From: an uncultured archaeon
GTDB lineage: Archaea > Halobacteriota > Methanosarcinia > Methanotrichales > Methanotrichaceae
Assembly (NCBI GenBank): GCA_902385025.1
Contig: CABMDX010000042.1
Location: forward strand, 1-9,158
Length of the DNA stretch: 9,158 nt
Reading direction: 5' to 3'
Under the pieces are notes generated by a model. That model was given only the letters and a program-made list of their open reading frames with translations. It searched no databases and was not told where the DNA came from. Numbering within the stretch: position 1 is the stretch's first letter; every line of letters starts with the position of its first letter. Below are positions 1 through 6,802 of the stretch, piece by piece. The translations under genes were made by a program, and so were the position numbers.

Positions 1-765
1 GTTATTCTTAAAGACGCTGATCTTCAAAACGGGATTCCTGTTTCCATTCTCCCAATAAAGGAAGAAGAGCATCGTCACTGCCGCCAGACCAAGCAGATAG
101 GCCCCCATCCGGTTCGGTATCAGGGAGAGGCCGTACATAAGCATGAAAAGCATGGCTCCATAAAGTACCGTGCCTGCAATATCGAACTTTTCAATCTCTG
201 CATAGCGCCATTCGCCCTTGATCTTTGTTTGTGCCAGCAGTGCAGCCAGCATGGCATAGACCATTATGCCGGCATAGATGAACCTCCAGCCGGCAAATTC
301 GGTTATCAAGCCTCCCAGGAGTGGTCCAGTAGAGGCCCCCAGGTAGACGATGGCCACATTGATGCCCAGTACCTTGCCCCTCTCCTTGGCAGGAAATACG
401 GCAGTGAGGATGGCAATTGATGTGCCGAAGATCATGGCGCTTCCAAAGCCTTCTACCACACGCGAAGCGATGAGCATCTGAATGGAACTGGATAGGCTGC
501 AGAGGAGCGAGGATATGACGATGATTATGAGGCCTGCAACAAATATCCTTTTTCTTCCATAAATATCGGCTATCCTGCCAAAGGGTACCACAAAGATGGC
601 TGCCGAAAGCAGGAATCCTGTTACCACCCAGCCCAGGAGAGCCTGATCCGGAACAGCGAAATCTGTATTGATTGTTGGCAAGGCTACGTTAACCGACGAG
701 GCCAGGAATGGTGTGATAAAAGACGTCATGCAGGCGATGACGAGCACAATCTGTTTATCATTCAT
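1..765 (-). CDS. MFS efflux transporter, DHA2/EmrB-QacA type (partial, C-terminus outside window)
   Basis: This is the N-terminal part of a major facilitator superfamily proton-driven transporter, probably a drug or small-molecule exporter in the cytoplasmic membrane. The frame is open to base 1, giving 255 residues from ATG 765. The first hydrophobic segment ends in the typical SSVNVALPTINTDF. It is followed by motif A (GRIADIYGRKR), a motif B-like RVVEGFGSA, and antiporter motif C (LGASTGPLLGGLI) in TM5. After TM6 comes the EKFDIAGTVLYG segment and later NPVLKISVFKNN, the arrangement seen in 14-TM EmrB/QacA members, so about half the protein is missing. ATG 765 is preceded by an AAAGG Shine-Dalgarno-like run. 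An in-frame ATG at 795 would add ten residues (MKEQFIRKAA) and overlaps the stop of a 25-codon ORF as ATGA. The family call is firm; the substrate is unknown. Confidence 0.9.
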   Translation of the reverse strand, partial: MNDKQIVLVIACMTSFITPFLASSVNVALPTINTDFAVPDQALLGWVVTGFLLSAAIFVVPFGRIADIYGRKRIFVAGLIIIVISSLLCSLSSSIQMLIASRVVEGFGSAMIFGTSIAILTAVFPAKERGKVLGINVAIVYLGASTGPLLGGLITEFAGWRFIYAGIMVYAMLAALLAQTKIKGEWRYAEIEKFDIAGTVLYGAMLFMLMYGLSLIPNRMGAYLLGLAAVTMLFFLYWENGNRNPVLKISVFKNN

Positions 766-1537
766 TGCAGCCTTTCTAATGAATTGCTCCTTCATATAGA
801 ATTTCTCATGGGGTGATATGCATAACCTTCGCGCTCTATGTACCGCTTATGCTCCTGGCATCCAGCCATGCAGATTCGGTTTACTGCAGCAGGCCCCTTC
901 CGAGTTCAAACAAATTATCCAAGATAAAATCAAACGTTAGCTCCAGGATGATTGTAGCATAAGTGAAAGTCATTATTTGAACAGTTGACCGGGTTTGGAG
1001 CTATTGGATAAGAAACACTATCTTCAGATCCAGGTGGGTGCTTGAAATATTTGATGAATGCAAGCCAAAACAAATTCAGATAACAATGGGCAAAGGATTG
1101 CAATGCGAGGAAAAAATCTAAGCTGCAGATGGCTGAAATTAAAATATTCAATTGCATTCAAAATTGGGCCGTTTTTACCTGCAAAAATGTATGGGATTCG
1201 CGTGCCCAGCGTTTATTGATATCCTGAAGCATCGGCTTTGCTATCTCTTGGTTAGCGTTTCTCATTGGTAATATCGAAGGTTATGGGTCCTCTTGTCTCA
1301 ACATCAACTGCTATATGCTGTATCTCTTGTGCACATATTCACAGGAGAGGCTGACGACTTAGCCGCCGCACTTAGTATGAGCAGCTGAGGCATGAGGAAA
1401 GAGTTTGACTGGATTGATGCAGGAACAAGCGAATGATATACTCCAGTCGAAGTAAAATGGCCGAGATAGCATTACAGGTGCCAGATGATGTATTACCAGT
1501 CATATGGCACAATCTGCCTCCTGCCTATCTCTTTTGT
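766..1537. other. Gene-poor, AT-richer intergenic region with short open fragments
   Basis: I see no gene here that I can support. On the minus strand there is a 25-codon ORF at 792-869 that abuts the transporter. Also on that strand are fragments at 1158-1265 (35 codons, starting MRNANQEIAKPMLQDINK) and 1252-1338 (28 codons ending GPITFDITNEKR, no start codon), in different frames that overlap. On the plus strand there is a 14-codon piece at 1392-1436 (MRKEFDWIDAGTSE) and a 48-codon ORF at 1457-1603 starting MAEIALQVPDDVLPV. The pieces look more protein-like than random but are tiny and broken, so the stretch may be a decayed accessory locus. No tRNA, CRISPR or clear inverted-repeat element was seen. 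Confidence 0.5.
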
Positions 1538-3466
1538 TTATCCGCCTCCCTTCACATTCGACCCGCCCGGCGGAAGAAACTGGATGATCTGATCAACCGA
1601 TGAGACTGCCTTCAGATAGGCCCGGTCCTCCACCTTCTCCGCAAACTGCCGGTAGATCCTCTTCGCCAGGTCCTCAGCATTGTACTCTCCTGGCTCGACC
1701 TCCACGACCGGCTCTGCATTTGGCTTTATGGCCGATATCGGACCGCCTATCAGTATTCCTTCAGAAATGCCGATGGCGATTCCAAGCGGCGTGTCCTTGA
1801 AGTACCTGCGCTCTCCGCGGATGACGAATGCGCCCTTCTTCAGAAATTCTCCGTGCTCCGGAGTCTTGGTGACCTGATCGCCCTTACCCATATAGCAGTC
1901 TCCAGCCACGAGGCCGCTCTTCCAAAGGGAGGAATAGCTGACCGCAAACTGGGCGGCTTCAGCGAGCGTGCTCTCAGGAACCTCTTCGCCCTCTGACTTT
2001 ATGACCGTAAGAGGCGCTCCCGGTGCATCGGTATGCATTGCAAGGTCGCGCTTCTCCAGGTACTTTGTATAAATCTCCTCATTGCTGTCTGCATCCCTGC
2101 CCCCAATGACCAGAAATCTGTCTGAGGAGTAAAACCAGCGGAATCGCTCGTACCACTTGGGCTTCCTGCGCCGGTAGGCTTGACATGTCCTAGTTTTTCT
2201 TGGAGCGGCCTTGCTTGCCCGCAGCTCCTCGGTGATGGCCAATGCTCCCCTGGCACCGCTTGCCTTTCTGGCCAATTCTTTTGCTTTCTCATAGTATCTT
2301 TGCGCATTCTGGGGGACTGTCAGGCCCGCATTCAGATCCAGCTCCGCTCCCTCGAGCATTGTCCGCATCTCGCCCTGCCCGTCCATCGACAGTATCATCT
2401 TGGCCTGGGGAAGTCCTGAGCAGCTTATCTTTTCCCAGATCTGGTTGTACGAGAAGCCCTTTTCTTTGGCTTTTGCGATGATCTGCAAGAGCTGCTCGAC
2501 GCTGCCGTACATCTGGTAGACAAGCTCGCCCTTGCTAATGTTGGCCTTCTCCTCTGCCTCGAACTCCAGAACAGCCTTCCTCTGCAGCTCAATTCTGTGG
2601 TCAAGGGGGTTTTGCCTGACGTCTTCCACCTCCTTTTCCACGAAGAAAGCATCCAGCGCCTCGCTGAATGTGGCATAGTGCTTTTGCTCCAGGCCCTCAT
2701 AGACTCGCAGCGGTCTTGAGAGGACATCCAGGGGCTCGCCATTCTGAAGGACTATATGAGGATCGAGGGTCTCATCCAGGAAGACCGTACGCAAAGCCTG
2801 GTGGACCGACGCGATCTCTTCAGGCGTCAGCTCTGCAGCAGGCCTATTCTTAGGAACGCCTGCAACCAGACATACTTCTTCGCCATAGGTTCCTCCCATA
2901 TTCAATCCCCGCACAAGAGATCTCACCAGATCCTGGCCGGCAGCAGCAAGCCATGCAGCGAGATCTGGCAGGGAAATGGTCCTGGGGTCGAGCTGGCCGG
3001 GGTGATAGAGGTATTCTTCCCCGGCAGCCATCTTGCTGCCTCTGTAGACCATCTTTCTGAGCATGGAAAGGATCTTGCGAGAGCCGTCCAAGAGCACCAT
3101 GCTCCCTTTCGGAAAAAGCTCAATCACGAGATAGTTGCGCTCGCCGCTGCGCTCCACGGCGATCTCCAGCACTCTGTCGAGGTCGTACTGCTGGATGTCA
3201 ACAATCCTGCCGCCGCTCAGGCGGCTACGCAGCATGGTCGGGAACTGGGGCGGCGTCTTGGATGCCGGACGAGCGGCGTGTGTGATATTAACTCGCTTTC
3301 CTGCTACCAGGAGCAGATCCAGCCTGCCCTCCGCCGGGGATTGAACCGAAAGCCAGATCTTATCCGAGGATTGCTGATAGGCCTTGCCCATGAAGCCGCC
3401 CAGGATTCTGTCTCGAAGCTCTGCTACCATGGCGGCGACGTCAACGTTGCTCATCGCCTTCTTCAT
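1538..3466 (-). CDS. rqcH: Archaeal RqcH/NEMF (Rqc2) family ribosome quality-control protein
   Basis: This family binds the peptidyl-tRNA on stalled 50S ribosomal subunits and recruits tRNA-Ala to add C-terminal alanine tails that mark the nascent chain for degradation. The 642 residues have the NFACT order. The NFACT-N domain (about 8-290) includes the conserved Asp-Arg pair D97-R98 in DLDRVLEI, known to be needed for tRNA binding in RqcH/NEMF, followed by YLVIELFPKGSMVLLDG. A charged coiled-coil hairpin (about 287-340, ending KEKGFSYNQIW) comes next, then a basic linker (about 417-437). The NFACT-R/DUF814 domain (about 438-560) contains KWYERFRWFYSSDRFLVIGG, AQFAVSYSSLWK and FVIRGERRYFKDTPL. 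Like other archaeal members it is short, without a long C-terminal NFACT-C extension. ATG 3466 has no Shine-Dalgarno sequence but sits where a TATA-like box at 3492-3499 would place the transcript start; ATG 3454 (MSNVDVAAM) is an alternative. It is divergent from a Mut7-C RNase gene. Confidence 0.93.
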   Translation of the reverse strand: MKKAMSNVDVAAMVAELRDRILGGFMGKAYQQSSDKIWLSVQSPAEGRLDLLLVAGKRVNITHAARPASKTPPQFPTMLRSRLSGGRIVDIQQYDLDRVLEIAVERSGERNYLVIELFPKGSMVLLDGSRKILSMLRKMVYRGSKMAAGEEYLYHPGQLDPRTISLPDLAAWLAAAGQDLVRSLVRGLNMGGTYGEEVCLVAGVPKNRPAAELTPEEIASVHQALRTVFLDETLDPHIVLQNGEPLDVLSRPLRVYEGLEQKHYATFSEALDAFFVEKEVEDVRQNPLDHRIELQRKAVLEFEAEEKANISKGELVYQMYGSVEQLLQIIAKAKEKGFSYNQIWEKISCSGLPQAKMILSMDGQGEMRTMLEGAELDLNAGLTVPQNAQRYYEKAKELARKASGARGALAITEELRASKAAPRKTRTCQAYRRRKPKWYERFRWFYSSDRFLVIGGRDADSNEEIYTKYLEKRDLAMHTDAPGAPLTVIKSEGEEVPESTLAEAAQFAVSYSSLWKSGLVAGDCYMGKGDQVTKTPEHGEFLKKGAFVIRGERRYFKDTPLGIAIGISEGILIGGPISAIKPNAEPVVEVEPGEYNAEDLAKRIYRQFAEKVEDRAYLKAVSSVDQIIQFLPPGGSNVKGGG

Positions 3467-3490
3467 AAGGACTAGTGCATCAAGATCAAT

Positions 3491-3500
3491 CGATAAATAG
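3491..3500. promoter_or_regulatory. TATA-like element possibly serving both divergent genes (rqcH and Mut7-C RNase)
   Basis: The 56-bp gap between the two proposed starts has one AT-rich element, CGATAAATAG (CTATTTATCG on the other strand), at its centre. Its midpoint is about 28 bp from GTG 3523 on the plus strand and about 29 bp from ATG 3466 on the minus strand. Archaeal TATA boxes lie about 26 bp before the transcript start, so both messages would be leaderless or nearly so. The match to the TTTAWATA consensus is only partial, so this is an inference from spacing. Confidence 0.35.
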
Positions 3501-3522
3501 TTGCGGATGCCTTGCCTTATAT

Positions 3523-4002
3523 GTGGCGCGCTTTCTGGTCGATCTGATGCTCATGCGCCTGGGAAGGTGGCTGAGGCTATTGGGCCAGGATGTGAAAAAT
3601 CCCGCAGGCCCGGGAGAGGATGAGGGACTCCTCTCCCTGGCAAAATCCGAGGGGCGGACCCTCATCACCAGAGATCGGAGACTGGCAGAGGCCTGCAGGC
3701 ATGCGGATGGAAAATGCATCCTCATCCGCTCCTCCGGCATCGAGGAGCAACTTGCGGAATTGGCCGAAGAAGGCGTCCCCCTGGTGCTGAAGCCACGGAG
3801 ATGCACAATCTGCAACGCTCCTTTGCAGAAAATCGAATCGGGCTCTCAGGAAATGGGAACCTGGTGCTGCCCAGCATGCAAAAAGCTCTATTGGAAGGGC
3901 GGTCACTGGCAGAAGATGGAAAAGATGCTGCAGACCGTTCGCTCTATCCATTCCAGAATGAATGGAATCGACCAAAATGAAAAGGATCAACAGTCTCCTT
4001 GA
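3523..4002 (+). CDS. Mut7-C type PIN-like RNase domain protein with C-terminal zinc ribbon
   Basis: This is a small single-domain protein of the Mut7-C/DUF82 family, which has a PIN-like ribonuclease fold and is predicted to cut RNA. From GTG 3523 it has 159 residues, normal for the family. The N-terminus ARFLVDLMLMRLGRWLRLLGQDV matches the family start and carries the first predicted metal-binding Asp (D6). The middle has GRTLITRDRRLAEAC, with a further acidic residue after the TR pair. The C-terminus is a four-cysteine zinc ribbon (C94, C97, C116, C119) ending in the family signature CKKLYWKGGHWQKM. The frame is open further upstream to GTG 3475, but that would add 16 residues unlike the family, while ATG 3547 would remove the conserved FLVD; GTG 3523 therefore fits best. 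It is divergent from rqcH, and its product could act on messages or tRNAs from stalled ribosomes; that link is inference. Confidence 0.85.
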   Translation: MARFLVDLMLMRLGRWLRLLGQDVKNPAGPGEDEGLLSLAKSEGRTLITRDRRLAEACRHADGKCILIRSSGIEEQLAELAEEGVPLVLKPRRCTICNAPLQKIESGSQEMGTWCCPACKKLYWKGGHWQKMEKMLQTVRSIHSRMNGIDQNEKDQQSP

Positions 4003-4047
4003 AGCTGCAGGACTGTCTGTTTGGCGGTAGTTAGTGATTGCGTCTTT

Positions 4048-4746
4048 TCAGAAGACTGATCTTATGGATGCAGCCCTCTTCTTCTTTTGAACTTTGTAGC
4101 GCATCTTCATGTAGTCAGCCATCTGGGCTTTTGTATCCCCCATCGACCAGAGGTGAGTGGCATTAAGGCAGAACTGAGGCTGGTATAGATATTGATTTCC
4201 AGGCAATGCAAACGGATCGGCGAGCGCAAGCCTGGCGGGAACAGAATCCAGAGTGGACTCCAGGAGGCACCATGGGCCTGATTCGCCCTGGTAGACGACC
4301 CAGGCATGGCCATAGATTCCATCTGGACCAGAGACCTTGCCCAGGACTACCCGAACACAGTGCTCGGAGATTCCGCTTGCCAGAAGAAGAGTGGCAAGGA
4401 GGAAAGCCGTATCCTCACAGTCACCCTTTTGCAGCACAAGTGTCTCTTCGGGAAAAAGCCAGAAGTCCTCCAGGCCCAAGGATGCTTTGTCGGTGACGTA
4501 TTTCACGGATTTTGCGACATAATCCCAGATTTTCCAGGCTCGCAGGTCAAAGGTTCCCGCTTCGCGAGACGTTGGCAGGCCAATCTCCGCCAGGGCCTGA
4601 AGAATCACCTCGCTCTCGGTCGAGGAGAGCCAATCCCGAATGTCGGTGGGGATGTAGACGTTCGAATTCCCCAGAACCGCTCTCTTATCCCACATGATTG
4701 TATCTCTGACGATTGAATCTCCTGCCCAGTTGACGCCTATAGCCAT
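4048..4746 (-). CDS. Transglutaminase-like cysteine enzyme (putative peptidase)
   Basis: This 232-residue protein has a transglutaminase-like (papain-fold) core, a family that in archaea mostly consists of predicted cysteine proteases or amidases rather than cross-linking enzymes. The nucleophile is C110 in KGDCEDTAFLLATLL, the usual GDCED motif at the start of the central helix. The histidine is H147 in YGHAWVVY, and the acidic partner is probably E163 or D167 in LLESTLDSV. Before the core is a helical segment (RAWKIWDYVAKSVKYVTD) typical of the family. The C-terminus is basic (VQKKKRAAS). No signal peptide or membrane segment is visible, so it appears cytoplasmic. I chose ATG 4746 because a GGGGTGGG Shine-Dalgarno run sits just upstream. 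The longer GTG start at 4758 would lie inside that run. It is convergent with the Mut7-C gene, with only 45 bp between the two stops. The substrate is unknown. Confidence 0.85.
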   Translation of the reverse strand: MAIGVNWAGDSIVRDTIMWDKRAVLGNSNVYIPTDIRDWLSSTESEVILQALAEIGLPTSREAGTFDLRAWKIWDYVAKSVKYVTDKASLGLEDFWLFPEETLVLQKGDCEDTAFLLATLLLASGISEHCVRVVLGKVSGPDGIYGHAWVVYQGESGPWCLLESTLDSVPARLALADPFALPGNQYLYQPQFCLNATHLWSMGDTKAQMADYMKMRYKVQKKKRAASIRSVF

Positions 4747-4787
4747 AAGTAAACCCACCCCTTTCTTTTATAATAATTTTAGTTAGT

Positions 4788-4798
4788 TATATTTAAAA
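4788..4798 (-). promoter_or_regulatory. Archaeal TATA box of the transglutaminase-like gene
   Basis: On the minus strand the element reads TTTTAAATATA, a close match to the archaeal TTTAWATA consensus. Counting about 26 bp downstream puts the transcript start near 4767. The leader would then be about 20 nt and contain the GGGGTGGG ribosome-binding run before ATG 4746. A second AT-rich stretch (TTATTATAAAA, about 4766-4776) lies nearer the start and is a weaker alternative. Confidence 0.6.
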
Positions 4799-4906
4799 TT
4801 ATCGCTTTTCCAACGGGATGCAATTGAGACGACGCCATCCTCTGATTCTTCATCCACCACTGTTTCGGGATATATATTCTGTTAGTAAGGTATGACGTCC
4901 AAATCT

Positions 4907-4935
4907 AAAAAGAGGGAGAGGATAAGCCCCTCTCC
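4907..4935 (-). terminator. Hairpin plus T-tract terminator after the papain-like gene
   Basis: Read on the minus strand, a 7-bp perfect stem, GGAGAGG (4935-4929) with CCTCTCC (4921-4915), encloses a 7-nt loop. It is followed by CTC and then TTTTT (4911-4907). It starts 29 bases past the TGA stop at 4964-4966. Archaeal polymerase terminates mainly on T-tracts, so the T5 run may matter more than the stem. Confidence 0.55.
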
Positions 4936-4963
4936 TCGTGTAATTGTGCGTATTTGCTGTATT

Positions 4964-6802
4964 TCAAGTTGGGATCAGGCTGAACGTCTCCCAAGCGCCT
5001 ATTGCTTTGCCATTAGCGGCAACCCCGTCTCCACCGCCGCTTTTAGCATAGACGTACCTGCCATTGACTGCCTGCAGGGCTACTTTGCCGTTTCCTCTAT
5101 ATATGTCCCCAAAAGTCTCCCAGGTACCGATAGTGTCGCGGTTGGCCACTACTCCGCTTCCCTGGGCACTGACATATCGACCGTTGGCGGCCTGCAGAGC
5201 AACGTTGCCATCCCCTCTATCTATGAGCTTGAACATCTCCCCGGCACCTATTGCATTGCGGTTGGCTGCGACTGCGCGGGCTCCTGTGTCTTCCACGCCC
5301 AGGTACTGGCCATTAGATGCCTGAAGTGCCACTTTTGCAGGTCTGCGAAGATCCATAAACCTGAAAAGCGTCTGCCTGATACCTGCGGTTCTGAGGTTGG
5401 CCATGACTACGCGGCCTCCGCGGCCTGGGGCACAGACATATTGACCATTGGCGGCCTGCAAAGCAAAATTTCCGTTTCTTTGATCAATGAGTTTGAATGT
5501 CTCCCATGGACCAATGGTGTTGCGATTTGCTGCGACTGCGCGACCTCCGCGGACTATGATACTCAGATACTTGCCATTGGCGGCCTGCAGAGCAACTTTG
5601 CCGTTTCCTAGATCGATAAGCTTGAATGTCTCCCAGGCACCTATTGTCCTGCCATCAGCAATGAGCATGCCATCGCCGCCTCTAGCAGAGACATACAGGC
5701 CATTGGCAGCCCGAAGTGCTATCAAATCTCCTCTGTCAGAGGTGAACGCTTTAATACAGACGTTCATCGTGGAATCAAAGGTGAATAAATCCAGCCAGTC
5801 GCTTCCGTCCGGCGAGCAGTAGCTCTGTCCAAGCGATGCGGCGGCATTGCTCGAGTATTCTTCCAGGAAACACTCGGTAGCCAATGGATATCCATAACCA
5901 GATGTGGTAAACTTAACGACGACAGAGAAACGCTGTCCGGCTTTGAGCGGAACTGGAGACGCCAGTCTGACCGTATGATATCCTGCCGACGGCATAGTGC
6001 CCTTGGGGCCGGCATATTGCTTTCCGCCTATCGGTTCAGAGGTTAGATCTGTGTAGATGTATACTTCGTACTGGGTATTCACGTCGTTCGTGTAAAAACT
6101 CACTGCAGTGAGGGGTTTTGCGCTGCTATCGGCAGTAAAGACGTTCGCTCCCCAAGCAGTTGTATCGAGGTAGCCAACGTTCGCAACCCAGCCAAGTGGA
6201 TCGTACTGATACTCTGCAGCGAAGTTGGATGCAGGCTCGGCAGTAAAGGCTGTTACAGACCGAAGCGAAGTATCATAGTAGGAGAGATAGAAGTACCCTC
6301 TGTCGCCCCATGAAGTTCCCCAGCTGTTCTTTGCAATAAATGCACCATCGCCTGGCGGAGCCCCGCCAGCGCCCCGGAAGTTGGCTGCAGCATAGTTATC
6401 GTCCCAACCCACAAGGGTCACCTCGTGGTTAGTATGCGTAGTTGATGGATTGTAGTACGTCGCGGGAGTGGCGGAGTAATAAATATTATTCCAAAAGATG
6501 GCTGCATCCAAGCCGCCATACGTCGTGAGCGCCCACTTGATGTTGTCATTGTCAGTGCTCGAGGTTCTTCCAGGCAAGAAGTATACGTTTTGCGTGTGCT
6601 TTTGTATGGGATACGCATTGTCAGTTCCTGACTCCTCGTCACCCCATGGATAGGGATCATCGACCTCGTTCACAGGTCCACCCCATCGCGCAAGGTAAGC
6701 GGTCGCCATATGACGCTGGCCGCCAGCATACCATTTTAAGTCAAATCCTGACTTTGTTGCCAAATTGTATTCAGAGAAATTAGGTGTCTCAAAGGGTAGC
6801 AA
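4964..6802 (-). CDS. C-terminal fragment of the papain-like protease (His/Asn half, lectin-like domain, six repeats)
   Basis: The 612-codon frame continues directly after the TAG, in the same frame as the N-terminal fragment. It begins LLPFETPNFSEYNLA, a family-typical sequence just after the catalytic helix. The first codon after the TAG is TTG with no ribosome-binding site, so independent translation is unlikely. H126 and N159 are the catalytic His and Asn. About 190-352 matches the lectin-like domain found after C1A domains in Methanosarcinales (LTAVSFYTND, YEVYIYTDL, PLKAGQRFSVVVKF). Residues 359-612 are the repeat tail. Without the Cys half it cannot be a protease. Confidence 0.7.
   Translation of the reverse strand: MLPFETPNFSEYNLATKSGFDLKWYAGGQRHMATAYLARWGGPVNEVDDPYPWGDEESGTDNAYPIQKHTQNVYFLPGRTSSTDNDNIKWALTTYGGLDAAIFWNNIYYSATPATYYNPSTTHTNHEVTLVGWDDNYAAANFRGAGGAPPGDGAFIAKNSWGTSWGDRGYFYLSYYDTSLRSVTAFTAEPASNFAAEYQYDPLGWVANVGYLDTTAWGANVFTADSSAKPLTAVSFYTNDVNTQYEVYIYTDLTSEPIGGKQYAGPKGTMPSAGYHTVRLASPVPLKAGQRFSVVVKFTTSGYGYPLATECFLEEYSSNAAASLGQSYCSPDGSDWLDLFTFDSTMNVCIKAFTSDRGDLIALRAANGLYVSARGGDGMLIADGRTIGAWETFKLIDLGNGKVALQAANGKYLSIIVRGGRAVAANRNTIGPWETFKLIDQRNGNFALQAANGQYVCAPGRGGRVVMANLRTAGIRQTLFRFMDLRRPAKVALQASNGQYLGVEDTGARAVAANRNAIGAGEMFKLIDRGDGNVALQAANGRYVSAQGSGVVANRDTIGTWETFGDIYRGNGKVALQAVNGRYVYAKSGGGDGVAANGKAIGAWETFSLIPT
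4967..5728 (-). repeat. Six tandem fascin-like beta-trefoil repeats encoded within the protease gene
   Basis: The last 254 residues are six units of 40-44 residues, each of the form VALQAANGxYVSAxxGG..VAANRxTIGxWETFKLID. In C-terminal-fragment numbering they are 359-400, 401-443, 444-487, 488-531, 532-571 and 572-612. Unit 3 has lost the WETFKLID end (it reads RQTLFRFMD), and unit 5 is the shortest. A beta-trefoil of the fascin or ricin-lectin kind has three such units, so six suggests two trefoils side by side. At the DNA level TTGGCGGCCTGC recurs with the period, on the plus strand. Confidence 0.85.

Noticed and set aside
930..1157. 75-codon minus-strand ORF
   Set aside because: The translation is low-complexity and rich in Cys, His and Phe, with no ribosome-binding site. 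It probably reflects AT-rich noncoding DNA.
2756..3475. 239-codon plus-strand frame
   Set aside because: It lies antisense to the conserved NFACT-N part of rqcH and its translation shows no recognisable motif.
4892..5611. 239-codon plus-strand frame with a periodic sequence
   Set aside because: Its periodicity is the complement of the trefoil repeats on the minus strand. A TATATAT at 4871-4877 is too close to its ATG to be the promoter.
4967..5728. Regular repeats as a possible CRISPR array
   Set aside because: The units are diverged, lie in one open frame and encode a protein repeat; there are no unique spacers.
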